From: Flavobacterium sp. HSC-32F16
GTDB lineage: Bacteria > Bacteroidota > Bacteroidia > Flavobacteriales > Flavobacteriaceae
Length of the DNA stretch: 64,000 nucleotides
NCBI RefSeq assembly: GCF_024171645.1
Contig: NZ_JALKAC010000001.1
Coordinates: 992,001 to 1,056,000, forward strand
Direction: 5' to 3'
In this document: piece by piece, positions 1 through 8,941 of the stretch
Position numbering within the stretch: position 1 is the stretch's first letter
How the letters are laid out: each line of letters starts with the position of its first letter
The notes under the pieces: model-generated
What the model saw: only the letters and a program-made list of their open reading frames with translations
What the model was told of the DNA's origin: nothing
Databases searched by the model: none
Program-made: the position numbers and the translations under genes

Positions 1-179
1 GCTTCGCTTATATTATTACACTCACGTACAGGCTCACAGTTAGAAGGTGCGATTCTTTTCCATCCCTGAACATCTGTAGTCTTGATAGCACTCACTGAGT
101 TGCTGGTGCTCACTGCTCCTGCAGAAGCCAGTACAAAAGCAGCCACTGGCAGAAGTAATTTAATTGATAAAACTTTCAT
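1..179 (-). CDS. DUF6520-like small secreted peptide (partial, C-terminus off window)
   Basis: The minus-strand reading frame starts with ATG at 179 and runs off the left edge, giving 59 complete codons. It has a short basic N-terminus, a hydrophobic signal segment (LLLPVAAFVLASAGAVS) and a segment with two cysteines (NCEPVREC). This layout matches the small exported DUF6520 peptides of Flavobacteria, whose function is unknown. It lies upstream of the same-strand window edge, and the MauE/DoxX gene is 91 bases behind it, so the two may be co-expressed. Family assignment is by recognition only. Confidence 0.6.
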   Translation of the reverse strand, partial: MKVLSIKLLLPVAAFVLASAGAVSTSNSVSAIKTTDVQGWKRIAPSNCEPVRECNNISE

Positions 180-270
180 GATTTCTAAAATTTAATATGA
201 AATAAAATTGATCTACTCTATTCTACAGGTTTTCGATCTCACCCCTGTTGCCGGCCCGACATATAACATT

Positions 271-1758
271 TTAAAATTTGATCTTATTTTTAAGCGGATC
301 ACTGAACTTGTATGAAACCATTCTGCTTCCTGTAATAATATAGATATGTGAATCTGTGGCTATCATATCATCTATTTTTTCTCCATCCACCTTGTAGATA
401 TAAAAACTCATTAAATAAGATTTATTGAGTACATCATAAACATCAATTACATTGGCATTTTGCCACATTTTTTTTCCCTCAAATCGCCCTGGTAGCATAG
501 AATTGACAAATAGTAAATTACGATGAAGCGTGCTAAAGCGGTTAACCAATAATGGAGGGTTTGAAAATGTACGTTGGTTTTTAGATTTTATATATTCAAT
601 TTTCAGTGAAGCTTTACTAATGGTGTCAATTGTGTTACCTCTGTGCAATAGTTTAAGTTTGTCATCAGTCACTATATATTCGTTTCTATAATAATATAGA
701 TATACAAATTTCTCTGTCTCTTTACTGTACTGCAAAATACCATCTGTATCAAAGAGACCATCAGACTGTTTTTGGAGGAGTTCATAGGAAGGCTGTAACT
801 TAGAACTCGATATATCCAATAGCGAAAGTAAATTTTCCCTTTTATTGTTCAGATTCCGAATTATAAATGTGGTAGAATCTATAATGGAAGCTTTTGTAAA
901 TCCGGGTATCCTTGCTGTCTGCAATTCAGCTTTTAACTTATCGAGTCTTCCTCTAAAAATACACGGAACTTTACCATCATATACAAAAAAATATGGAGGT
1001 ATCACTTTTAGCTTTATGTTCAGAAATCTAAAAAGAGTATCTGTAATTTGAAAATGATAAGTCCGCATTTCACCAAAATCTGTACGAACTTCAGTTATAA
1101 CTGCAGGCGCCGTATGGTTTCCTAGATAGACTTTATCTCCGTTCTGGCCTGCAAAATAATAAGTATTAGCTTTTAGATTTTGAGCCGCTTCACGCGTAGC
1201 AGGAAATGGTGGAAATATTCGGGTAAAATTATTCTGTTTATGTGCTAATTCATCTGATCGTATATAAAGTCCAACCATTAGAATAATACAAGAAACAATA
1301 GAGACTGTAATTCTTTTATAGAGACGTAATGCATCTGTTTCCAAACAATTTAATGCAATGAAGGCAAGAACGGAGAAAAAAATATTGAAATAAAAATGCT
1401 GGTCCCAGTTCATTTTTTCCAAAATTCCTCCACAGGAACAAGGGATATAGGAACTGTAATTTAAGATTAAATAAATATAAATTGAGAATATAACCATTAG
1501 TCCGAACCCCGCATATAAACCTACTTTTCTGAATTTAGGCACTGCTAAAAGTACAGCTATAACTATTTCTGCCACAGGTACAAGAAATTCCAGATAAGCT
1601 GCAAATGAACTTATTAAAGGTGACTGCCCGAGCTGAACATGAAAATTCTCAAAATCCAACAGCTTGCTAACAGCCGCATATACAAAAAGAAGTATATAAA
1701 GGATACAGATAACTTCTACTGTATATTTTTTAAATCCCGTATTAATATTAAGTTTCAT
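271..1758 (-). CDS. MauE/DoxX-like redox-associated membrane protein with large C-terminal domain
   Basis: The protein has 495 residues. The N-terminal 150 residues carry four predicted membrane helices, with a conserved 'VSKLLDF' start and an extracytoplasmic CSCGG motif after helix 3, as in MauE/DoxX-family proteins that handle disulfides or quinones. A fifth hydrophobic segment near residue 155 is followed by about 330 soluble residues with no recognised fold, probably periplasmic. I prefer the ATG at 1758 because AAAGGACT lies just upstream of it; a TTG start 24 bases earlier is less likely. Downstream is the DUF6520-like peptide. A role in redox handling of that small Cys peptide is an inference. 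Confidence 0.7.
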   Translation of the reverse strand: MKLNINTGFKKYTVEVICILYILLFVYAAVSKLLDFENFHVQLGQSPLISSFAAYLEFLVPVAEIVIAVLLAVPKFRKVGLYAGFGLMVIFSIYIYLILNYSSYIPCSCGGILEKMNWDQHFYFNIFFSVLAFIALNCLETDALRLYKRITVSIVSCIILMVGLYIRSDELAHKQNNFTRIFPPFPATREAAQNLKANTYYFAGQNGDKVYLGNHTAPAVITEVRTDFGEMRTYHFQITDTLFRFLNIKLKVIPPYFFVYDGKVPCIFRGRLDKLKAELQTARIPGFTKASIIDSTTFIIRNLNNKRENLLSLLDISSSKLQPSYELLQKQSDGLFDTDGILQYSKETEKFVYLYYYRNEYIVTDDKLKLLHRGNTIDTISKASLKIEYIKSKNQRTFSNPPLLVNRFSTLHRNLLFVNSMLPGRFEGKKMWQNANVIDVYDVLNKSYLMSFYIYKVDGEKIDDMIATDSHIYIITGSRMVSYKFSDPLKNKIKF

Positions 1759-1838
1759 AAATAGTCCTTTTGAATTCAACAATGTAAAATTCTGAATTTC
1801 AAAACCATAACACTTATACTATCGGGAGCAAAAATTAA

Positions 1839-2783
1839 CTATGAAGGATTAAAGTGATCCAATGGAAAAAAACTACCGGCTTTGCCTCTACCGAGTTCTT
1901 TAGGAGAAAATCCAAACTGCTTCTTGAATGATTTAGAAAAATTAGGATAGCTGTTAAAACCGTTCATAAAGGCAATATTCTTTAGGGGAATATCGGTCTG
2001 CCCTATCATAAGATAAGCCCTTTTGAGGCGCTGCTCGGTATAAAACTTGTGGACACTTGTATGGAAAAAATGCCTGAATCCGTCTTTAAGTTTAAAATCA
2101 TTTGTACCGAACTGTCTTGCCAGTTCCTTAATCGATGGTAATGGTTCGGTCAGATTTGCTAATATATAATCATAAACCCGCTGCAGCAGGCGCGCATCAG
2201 TTTGTCCGAAATTAGAATACTTGTCTGATTTTAAATGTAAAGATTCCAAAGCAGGTTCCTTAACCTGAAGAAAGGGAGCCACAAAATTAAGAACGGTAAA
2301 TTTACCATCCGACAATCTCGATACGGAACACTCGGCAGTTACAATTAGCTTTTTGAATGTTATAAAATTAAGTGTAATGATATCACCTGATAAAAGGATT
2401 TCTTCCTGACCTTTTATCTCAAGTTCAGACATACTGCTGAAATCATCGTTTAAGAAATCCTGTATCGGACGTCTGAGCACGTCTGCTGCATTATATCCCA
2501 AAATTTCCAAGGCACCCTGATTTACATTCTTTATATAATGGTTTTTATCTAAAATAAAAGTTGCAGGTGTTACCATCCTGTGGGTAATATAGGGATTTAC
2601 AAAACCGGAATGAAAGGCAGACTCTTTAAGTTCTTCAGCGACCATGTTAACCAGAACTACCAGGGTTTCAATTTCATCATCATAGGTGCTCAAGGGGATT
2701 TGGTTATTGAAATTGCCCCGTGCCATCTCAAATAACATCTTCTGCATGGATATCAATCGCTTGCGGTTGTGGGGTCTTTTCAT
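1839..2783 (-). CDS. PAS-domain AraC-family transcriptional regulator
   Basis: This 314-residue regulator begins with a HAMP-like or linker helix region (residues 15-55, 'ARGNFNNQI...DDEIETL'). A PAS sensory domain follows (about 70-185, including 'ILDKNHYIKNVNQGALEILGY'), then a C-terminal double-HTH AraC domain (about 210-300, ending 'NPSFSKSFKKQFGFSPKEL'-like). It has no membrane segment, so it should sense a cytoplasmic or diffusible ligand. It lies 44 bases upstream of the STAS-like gene on the same strand, and both are divergent from the oxoamine synthase gene, which makes that gene a natural target. The ligand is unknown. Confidence 0.8.
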   Translation of the reverse strand: MKRPHNRKRLISMQKMLFEMARGNFNNQIPLSTYDDEIETLVVLVNMVAEELKESAFHSGFVNPYITHRMVTPATFILDKNHYIKNVNQGALEILGYNAADVLRRPIQDFLNDDFSSMSELEIKGQEEILLSGDIITLNFITFKKLIVTAECSVSRLSDGKFTVLNFVAPFLQVKEPALESLHLKSDKYSNFGQTDARLLQRVYDYILANLTEPLPSIKELARQFGTNDFKLKDGFRHFFHTSVHKFYTEQRLKRAYLMIGQTDIPLKNIAFMNGFNSYPNFSKSFKKQFGFSPKELGRGKAGSFFPLDHFNPS

Positions 2784-2827
2784 CAGTCCTGATTTTATAT
2801 GTCTAGTTTTTTCTGCCTGCTTTATTA

Positions 2828-3211
2828 TTAAAGAAAGCTTTTAAGATAATCTAATGCTTCCTGCTCAATAGTAAAAATTCTTGTAGGCACAGAGGGCTTG
2901 CTTATTTCCACATAAAAAGTGCTCATAGTGATAGAAACATTTTCACTGCCGATCAGAGCGACTGCTTTTGCAAGCAGTGAACCGGATTTGGCGAGATAGT
3001 CTCTGGCTGCCTTGTCAATTGAGGCTATGCCTCTTATATCACAAAATACAGGAAGAGGTCTTTCATTCTGCAATGCAATTCTGTCAGCTACGACACGCAT
3101 TGCTACTTCTAAATCAATAGTCGTATTGGGCTTGTATTGGAAAAAAAGAATTCCGTTTTCAATCCAAAACCTCGCGTTTTGATTCTCATAAGATTCATGT
3201 GCTGCATTCAT
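2828..3211 (-). CDS. STAS/SpoIIAA-like protein (DUF7793 type)
   Basis: This 127-residue soluble protein has alternating strand/helix segments. The central 'PVFCDIRGIASIDKAARDYLAKSG' region resembles the phosphorylatable loop and helix of STAS-like or DUF7793 proteins. Flavobacterial members often sit next to regulators, and here it precedes the PAS-AraC gene on the same strand. It could act as a protein-protein switch partner of that regulator, which is an inference. The start at 3211 leaves a 250-base divergent intergenic region to the oxoamine synthase gene. Confidence 0.6.
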   Translation of the reverse strand: MNAAHESYENQNARFWIENGILFFQYKPNTTIDLEVAMRVVADRIALQNERPLPVFCDIRGIASIDKAARDYLAKSGSLLAKAVALIGSENVSITMSTFYVEISKPSVPTRIFTIEQEALDYLKSFL

Positions 3212-3404
3212 GTCTTATCAGTTTTAAATAAGGGATTGTAATTTAACAAAAATATAAAGATTAAGAAACATTATAATTGCCAAATATGGATTATTTCTTG
3301 CAAAAACATCAAATTCGTTGCTAAATCGGGAATTAAACTTGTCATAATGGGAGTAAAATATTATAAAATAAAAATATTTCCATTTTTTATAAAGAATTTT
3401 AGAC

Positions 3405-3422
3405 AACTGTTTTAAGACAGTT
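3405..3422. promoter_or_regulatory. Inverted repeat in divergent control region
   Basis: AACTGT and ACAGTT form 6-base arms with a 6-base spacer, about 40 bases upstream of the ATG at 3462. They lie inside the 250-base gap between two divergent transcription units. The arrangement fits an operator, possibly for the neighbouring PAS-AraC protein. The rest of the gap is very AT-rich and holds no gene that I can see. Confidence 0.4.
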
Positions 3423-3461
3423 AGGTATAAAAAACGCATAACCCTTAAATTCTTATATAAA

Positions 3462-5885
3462 ATGGCAAAAATAAAGCACAACAATTTTATTGATACAGTT
3501 GATACTGTTTTTTCAAATGCAAAAGAAAAAGGCATACTGCACCTATACGCAGAAGATGAATATCTCAATGGCCGAACCATAAAAATTAACGGAAGCGAAA
3601 TGCTCCATTTCGGAACTACAGGATATCTTGGACTGGAACAGGACAAAAGGCTGAAAGAGGCCGCAATAAATGCCATACGTAATTATGGGACGCAGTTCCC
3701 ACTTTCTAAAACATATCTCTCGCATCCTTTATATGCTGAACTCGAAAGCAAGATTGAGCAGATGTACAGTATACCGCCAATCATCACTAAGAACAGTACA
3801 CTTGGACATATCGCAATTATCCCCACCTTGATAAGAGATGAAGATGCGGTAATTATGGACCATCAAGCGCATTGGAGTGTACAGAATGCCAGTCAGATTC
3901 TTAAACTTAGGGGGATACCAGTGGAGATGATACGCCATAACAACCTCGAAATGCTTGAAGACAAAATTCGCACGCTGATGGGCAAATCTGGCAAAATCTG
4001 GTACATGGCAGATGGTGTTTATTCTATGTACGGCGATTATGCACCAGTACAGGAACTGTTGAACCTTGCCCGAAAGTATCCGCAGCTTCACCTCTATTTT
4101 GATGATGTCCATGGAATGAGCTGGAAAGGAAAAAATGGTACTGGTTTCATCTTTGATGCTATTGGAACGTTGGAAGAAAATATTGTGGTTGTCAGCACAC
4201 TTAGCAAAACATTTGGTGCCAGCGGTGCTACATTTTTCTGCAGTGATCGTAAATTACGTGAAAAGATTAAAACTTTTGGCGGTCCTCTGACATTCTCAGC
4301 TCAGCTAGAACCGGCATCAGTTGCTGCTGCAATCGCATCCTGCGACATCCATCTCTCTGCGGAAATCTATGAGCACCAGACTGAACTTAACAAAAAAACG
4401 GCACATTTCAGCACTATTCTTTCAAAAAGCAGCCTGCCTCTAGTCTCTGAAAACGATTCTCCAGTTTTCTTTCTTGGAATGGGCACACCAGCAACCGCAT
4501 ATAATTTTACCAAGCGCCTCTTTTCAGAGGGCTTTTACCTCAATCTTGGCATATATCCCGCTGTGCCCATAAAAAATACTGGAATTCGTATCACGATATC
4601 TGCACATAATAAAATCGAAGATATAACAGATCTTGCCCGTGCAATGGATCACCACTTCCACAAAGCAGTAGAAGAAACTGGAAGCAGTGAGGAAAAGATA
4701 CGGCAGGCTTTTACAATGTACATCAAAATGAAGCTGCCTGCTCAAAAACAGCAAACAGAATTGAAGATTGAAGAGACAACAACAATAGCGAAAATCGACA
4801 AGCAGGAATGGAACAAGTATCTGGGCACTCACAATATCCTGAATTGGGAAGGAATGCAGTATCTTGAGCAGACTTTCGCAAACGCTCAGGATCCAGGCAA
4901 TAAGTGGGATTTCTTCTATTATATCATCCGTGACCAGAACATGCAGGTGGTTTTAATGACTTTCTGTACATTCGGGATATGGAAAGATGATATGCTGGCT
5001 ACAGAATCAGTATCAAGGCACCTTGAAGAAACTCGAAAAACAGACCCCATGTATATGACTTCGAAAGTTCTAAGTACTGGCTCACTGTTCACTGAGGGAC
5101 TGCACTGCTATATTGACCAGGATCATCCTATGTCAGAGCAATCAATGAAAATACTGTTGAACAAGCTGGAGGAATCATACAATACACTATCGGCCGATAT
5201 GCTGGTTCTGCGTGATTTTGAGTCCGGATTCCGATGGGATGAAATGATCAGAAACCAAGGCTATTTCAGGATTGATATGCCGGAATCATGCGCTATTGCA
5301 CATAATCATCTGCTTGAATTCGAGAATTATGGCTCCTTGCTATCGACCCGTTCCAGCCAGCATTTCAATAGAGAGATACTGAAGTATGAAAAATTCTATG
5401 ATGTCCAAATAAAAGATTGCCTGAACGAGGCAGAACTAAACAGGGCGTACAGTTTATACTGCAATGTAAAGGAGCGCAACCTTGCCGTTAATACTTTTAC
5501 TTACAGTAAGGATGTATTTGCAAACATGAACAGCTGTCCAAACTGGGAGTTCATAATTCTGAGGCTAAAAGATGCATCAGAACGGGATTTCATCGGGATA
5601 ATGTTCTGCTACAAAAACTCAGATAAAGTATATGTGCCGGAACTTATCGGCATGGATTATATTGCCGGCGACGGCTTTAATCTATACAGACAGCTTTTGT
5701 ACCAAACTATCAAAAGAGCAAGAGAGCTTCAAATTGAACGAATAGATTTCGGTATATCGGCAAGTTTTGAGAAGAAAAAATTGGGAGCTTCTATAATACC
5801 GAAGATCGCTTACGTACAAGCCCGGGATAACTACGCTATGGAACTAATGCAGACACTGCAGAATGAAACCAATACCGCACGCTGA
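3462..5885 (+). CDS. Alpha-oxoamine synthase-like PLP enzyme fused to GNAT acyltransferase
   Basis: This is an 807-residue fusion. Residues 1-400 form a fold-type I PLP enzyme of the alpha-oxoamine synthase group (relatives are BioF, Kbl, serine palmitoyltransferase and CqsA). The aspartate/histidine motif is DDVHGMSW (D214, H217), and the Schiff-base lysine lies in STLSKTFGASG (K249). These enzymes condense an acyl-CoA with an amino acid. Residues 440-800 resemble the GNAT/peptidogalycan-type N-acyltransferases. The natural substrate cannot be read from the sequence. Regulators (PAS-AraC and RteC) on either side suggest that the product might be a signal molecule controlling the ICE, as CqsA products are in quorum sensing. 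That role is inference. Confidence 0.75.
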   Translation: MAKIKHNNFIDTVDTVFSNAKEKGILHLYAEDEYLNGRTIKINGSEMLHFGTTGYLGLEQDKRLKEAAINAIRNYGTQFPLSKTYLSHPLYAELESKIEQMYSIPPIITKNSTLGHIAIIPTLIRDEDAVIMDHQAHWSVQNASQILKLRGIPVEMIRHNNLEMLEDKIRTLMGKSGKIWYMADGVYSMYGDYAPVQELLNLARKYPQLHLYFDDVHGMSWKGKNGTGFIFDAIGTLEENIVVVSTLSKTFGASGATFFCSDRKLREKIKTFGGPLTFSAQLEPASVAAAIASCDIHLSAEIYEHQTELNKKTAHFSTILSKSSLPLVSENDSPVFFLGMGTPATAYNFTKRLFSEGFYLNLGIYPAVPIKNTGIRITISAHNKIEDITDLARAMDHHFHKAVEETGSSEEKIRQAFTMYIKMKLPAQKQQTELKIEETTTIAKIDKQEWNKYLGTHNILNWEGMQYLEQTFANAQDPGNKWDFFYYIIRDQNMQVVLMTFCTFGIWKDDMLATESVSRHLEETRKTDPMYMTSKVLSTGSLFTEGLHCYIDQDHPMSEQSMKILLNKLEESYNTLSADMLVLRDFESGFRWDEMIRNQGYFRIDMPESCAIAHNHLLEFENYGSLLSTRSSQHFNREILKYEKFYDVQIKDCLNEAELNRAYSLYCNVKERNLAVNTFTYSKDVFANMNSCPNWEFIILRLKDASERDFIGIMFCYKNSDKVYVPELIGMDYIAGDGFNLYRQLLYQTIKRARELQIERIDFGISASFEKKKLGASIIPKIAYVQARDNYAMELMQTLQNETNTAR

Positions 5886-5940
5886 TATAATACATTTTAA
5901 TTTCCAACGAAAAGTAACGTCATAGTGTATCTGGGCCGCA

Positions 5941-6837
5941 ATGCCCATGCTTTTCCTTGTTCAAATAAATCTAAATTCTGTTGCCATGATAAGATCTACA
6001 TGTGAGAACGCACTTCAGGTTATTCGAAAAGCAGAACAGGAATTCAGCTTAGAACCTGAACATATAATTGAAAAATCATACCACATGACTACCGTACTTC
6101 GAAACCTGCTTTCTACGGTTAAAAAAAATGTTTTAGAAAAAGGATTCTCTGATGAAAATGAGGAGATCAATTTTTTTAAAACCGTAAAGCCCCAAATACT
6201 GGGGAAACTCATATTCTACAACAAAGTTTTCCGAATTGAGGCATCTTGTCCAGTTTTAAGCGGCAAGATGCATCATAAATATTTCTCTAATGAACTTAAT
6301 GCTCTTAAACAGGAATATAAAGAACACTTTTATAATACTGACTTCTATCGCTACTATCGTACAGGAAGAACGGAATGGGATCATCATTTTTTCTGTCTTG
6401 GTAAAATTGACCTTCATGAAGGAGTTAATAGTTTTGTTTTTGAAATAGACACTCAATTTTCTACCTACTACGATTACAAAGTTTCGCGCATAATTGCCAA
6501 TGAGCTGCTTTACAGCTACCTGCTTGCCAAAATCGAACCAAATAAGCAGGAAACCAACCTATTTTCAGAAGGAAATGGAAGTTCCAGAGATTTTTTCTGG
6601 ACAGATTCTAAAAACGCTCTGATAGAACTAATTTATGCACTGCATGCTTCAGGCAGCATTTCACATGGAAAGGCAGGAATCCGAAAAATAAGCACTGTTT
6701 TCCAGCTGCTTTTCAGGATACAGCTCGGTGATGTACATCATGCCTTCCACAGGATGAAGGACAGGACTGACAGCAAAAGTATTTTTCTTGACCAGCTTAA
6801 ATCGTCCCTTACACATCACATGGAAAAGGAAATCTAA
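5941..6837 (+). CDS. RteC-domain regulator of conjugative element
   Basis: The 298-residue protein resembles RteC, the CTnDOT regulator that activates excision genes. It has an all-helical N-terminus, a central 'HHFFCLGKIDLHEG' segment and a C-terminal 'DFFWTDSKNALIELIYALHASG' region typical of the family, which includes a winged-helix-like DNA-binding part. An internal ATG at 5986 is an alternative start, and neither has a clear ribosome binding site. It follows the oxoamine synthase by 55 bases and precedes the HTH gene, the position expected for an ICE control gene. No rteA/rteB two-component pair is visible in the window. Confidence 0.8.
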   Translation: MPMLFLVQINLNSVAMIRSTCENALQVIRKAEQEFSLEPEHIIEKSYHMTTVLRNLLSTVKKNVLEKGFSDENEEINFFKTVKPQILGKLIFYNKVFRIEASCPVLSGKMHHKYFSNELNALKQEYKEHFYNTDFYRYYRTGRTEWDHHFFCLGKIDLHEGVNSFVFEIDTQFSTYYDYKVSRIIANELLYSYLLAKIEPNKQETNLFSEGNGSSRDFFWTDSKNALIELIYALHASGSISHGKAGIRKISTVFQLLFRIQLGDVHHAFHRMKDRTDSKSIFLDQLKSSLTHHMEKEI

Positions 6838-6873
6838 GTTGTAAAATTGCATCTTATTACCAATATAATAAAC

Positions 6874-6891
6874 TTGGCAGTTAAGTGCCAA
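6874..6891. promoter_or_regulatory. TTGGCA/TGCCAA inverted repeat downstream of rteC
   Basis: The arms TTGGCA and TGCCAA are separated by 6 bases in the 254-base gap between rteC and the HTH gene. It may be an operator or a weak hairpin. No U-tract follows, so a terminator is unlikely. Confidence 0.3.
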
Positions 6892-7031
6892 ATTAGCTAA
6901 ATTCTAAAAACATTAGCTGTAAGCACAATAAAATCAGTCTATTTAACTCCCTTTCAAAGTGTTAAGATTATCATAAATCGGAATTTTACATTGGTACACA
7001 TTGGCAGTCAAATATTCCCACGTTTTTCAAC

Positions 7032-7080
7032 TTTGCATTACTATTCTGCCTAAAGCAGTAATAATTATTACTAATGCAAA
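7032..7080. promoter_or_regulatory. Nested palindromes just upstream of HTH gene
   Basis: A perfect 16-base palindrome (7057-7072, AGTAATAATTATTACT) lies inside a larger pair of arms TTTGCATTA (7032-7040) and TAATGCAAA (7072-7080). The inner palindrome ends 20 bases before the HTH start codon. This fits an operator for the HTH protein itself or for RteC. Confidence 0.45.
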
Positions 7081-7091
7081 ACAATTAGATC

Positions 7092-7400
7092 ATGAACATA
7101 GACAGAATCGAATTTATTTCATGGATGGAACGAATAATAGAACGTTTCGATCTTATGACTGATCATATCAATGAACTTGAAAAAAAACGTGGAACTGTTG
7201 ATGGAGAGGAACTTTTAGATAATCAGGATATATTACAAATGCTGAAGATAAGCTCAAGGTCCCTGCAGCGTTACCGGTCATCGGGCAAGCTTCCTTATTA
7301 TACAATCAGCGGCAAAATATATTATAAGCTATCAGATGTACACCAATTCATAAGAGAAAGTTTTACCGCCCGAATGCCCAAAACATGTGCCAGCCAGTGA
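7092..7400 (+). CDS. Excisionase-like helix-turn-helix protein
   Basis: The 102-residue protein has an N-terminal helical region (residues 1-40) and then a MerR/excisionase-type winged helix ('LDNQDILQMLKISSRSLQRYRSSGKLPYY', wing 'GKIYYKLSDVHQFI'). Such proteins follow rteC in many Bacteroidetes ICEs and act as recombination directionality factors or regulators. The strong palindromes upstream suggest autoregulation. It lies 81 bases ahead of the DUF3945 gene. Which of the two roles it has cannot be told from sequence. Confidence 0.8.
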   Translation: MNIDRIEFISWMERIIERFDLMTDHINELEKKRGTVDGEELLDNQDILQMLKISSRSLQRYRSSGKLPYYTISGKIYYKLSDVHQFIRESFTARMPKTCASQ

Positions 7401-7481
7401 AAAACGATGACAAAAAATGCCAGTTATTTCTTCATAGTGAAGGCACTTTTACTTTCGGATTGAATTTAAAAATTTTAAACT

Positions 7482-8936
7482 ATGAGCGAACAAATTTTAG
7501 AAAAAACGCAGTCCCCCGAACAACTATCGGAGATATTATTGGTGCTGGATAAAGAGAAAATGAAAATTATGGCTGTAAAAGGCATTGACGAAAATGGAAA
7601 ACTGGAAACTGTTGAACCTACAAAAAAAAACCAGAACCAGTTCATGCGGGTGGATAAACAAGGGGATTTATTTTCCAACTTCTTTTCCAATTTTTTCAGT
7701 CAGATGAAGAACCCTACCAATTTTTCCTTCTTCAAAATCCCCGCACCATTGACTGTTAATCTTGCAAAAGAAATGCAAAAGCAGGTTGATCACCCAACCC
7801 CTGGAGGTGACAAGTTAATGAAGCAGCACGAAGTGAAGACAGAACAAGAAAAGAATCATAAACAAGAAAACACAAATAATATGGAAACAACGCAGACAAC
7901 ACCGGAGACAAATGAATATAAATACAAACCGGAACAGATTGATTGGGAAACTATGAACAACTTGGGATTAAGTAAAGAGAAACTTGAAAAATTGAACCTG
8001 CTTGATCCGCTACTAAAAGGTTACAAAACAAATGAGCTTGTACCTGTAAGCCTAAACCTGGGAACCGCCGTTACAAGAATGGATGCCCGATTATCCCTGC
8101 AATCGAATGACGACGGACAGGTAGTAGTTGCCATCCACGGAATCCGCAAAGAGCCTAACCTCAACTTTGAGTTTTTCGGGCATAGCTTTAGCCAGGCAGA
8201 CAAGAACAACCTGCTCGAAACAGGTAATATGGGGCGTGTGGTAAATCTAGTCAATTCAAAAAATCCAAACGAGAACATTCCCTCCATTATTAGTGTGGAC
8301 AGGCTTACCAATGAACTGGTGGCATTCCGTACTGAGTTTATAAAAATTCCTGACGAGCTCAAAGGTGTGAAACTTAATGATGAGCAGAAGCAAACCTTAA
8401 TGGAGGGCAAGCCACTTTATGTAGAAGGAATGATTTCCAAAAAAGGAACTCCGTTCGATGCAACCGTACAATTCAATGCCGACAAACGTTTTGTAGAGTT
8501 CCAGTTCGACAGGACGGGCTCCAACAAACAGACGCAGGAAAATCAGCAAAACCAATCGCAAGAAGTTCCGAAAATCTTCAGAGGCAAGGAACTGGATAAA
8601 GAGCAGCATCAAAAGTTCAAAGATGGGCAGACTGTTTATGTAAGCGGATTGGTCGATAAGAACGGAAAGGAATATAATGGTTATATCACTTTCAACAATC
8701 AAACCAGTAAAACCGATTTCTCTTTTCAAAATCCGGACAAGATTAAGGAACAGGCCAAACCTACTGAAGCACATAAAACGCAGACCTCTGTCAATTCAGA
8801 AGGCAAAACCAATGAGGCAACCAAGAATATCAAAGAGCCTTTGGAATCTGGTCAAACAAATCCCAACAATAGAAAGCAACAGGAACAACAGGAAGCACCC
8901 GACGCACCTGCCAAATCGAAAGGACGTAAAATGTAA
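7482..8936 (+). CDS. DUF4099/DUF3945-domain ICE protein
   Basis: This 484-residue hydrophilic protein has an N-terminal region of low complexity, a DUF4099-like segment ('PEQIDWETMNNLGLSKEKLEKL', about residues 145-195) and two DUF3945-like repeats ('GVKLNDEQKQTLMEGKPLYVEGM' near 290 and 'GKELDKEQHQKFKDGQTVYVSGL' near 365). The C-terminus is rich in K, Q and N. It nearly always precedes the topoisomerase gene in Bacteroidetes ICEs, and here the gap is 5 bases. The molecular function is unknown; a DNA-processing accessory role is inferred from context. Confidence 0.8.
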   Translation: MSEQILEKTQSPEQLSEILLVLDKEKMKIMAVKGIDENGKLETVEPTKKNQNQFMRVDKQGDLFSNFFSNFFSQMKNPTNFSFFKIPAPLTVNLAKEMQKQVDHPTPGGDKLMKQHEVKTEQEKNHKQENTNNMETTQTTPETNEYKYKPEQIDWETMNNLGLSKEKLEKLNLLDPLLKGYKTNELVPVSLNLGTAVTRMDARLSLQSNDDGQVVVAIHGIRKEPNLNFEFFGHSFSQADKNNLLETGNMGRVVNLVNSKNPNENIPSIISVDRLTNELVAFRTEFIKIPDELKGVKLNDEQKQTLMEGKPLYVEGMISKKGTPFDATVQFNADKRFVEFQFDRTGSNKQTQENQQNQSQEVPKIFRGKELDKEQHQKFKDGQTVYVSGLVDKNGKEYNGYITFNNQTSKTDFSFQNPDKIKEQAKPTEAHKTQTSVNSEGKTNEATKNIKEPLESGQTNPNNRKQQEQQEAPDAPAKSKGRKM

Positions 8937-8941
8937 GAGGT

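Noticed and set aside
3224..3676. 150-codon minus-strand frame overlapping the start of the oxoamine synthase
   Set aside because: It lies opposite a strong conserved coding region and an AT-rich promoter gap; a shadow frame.
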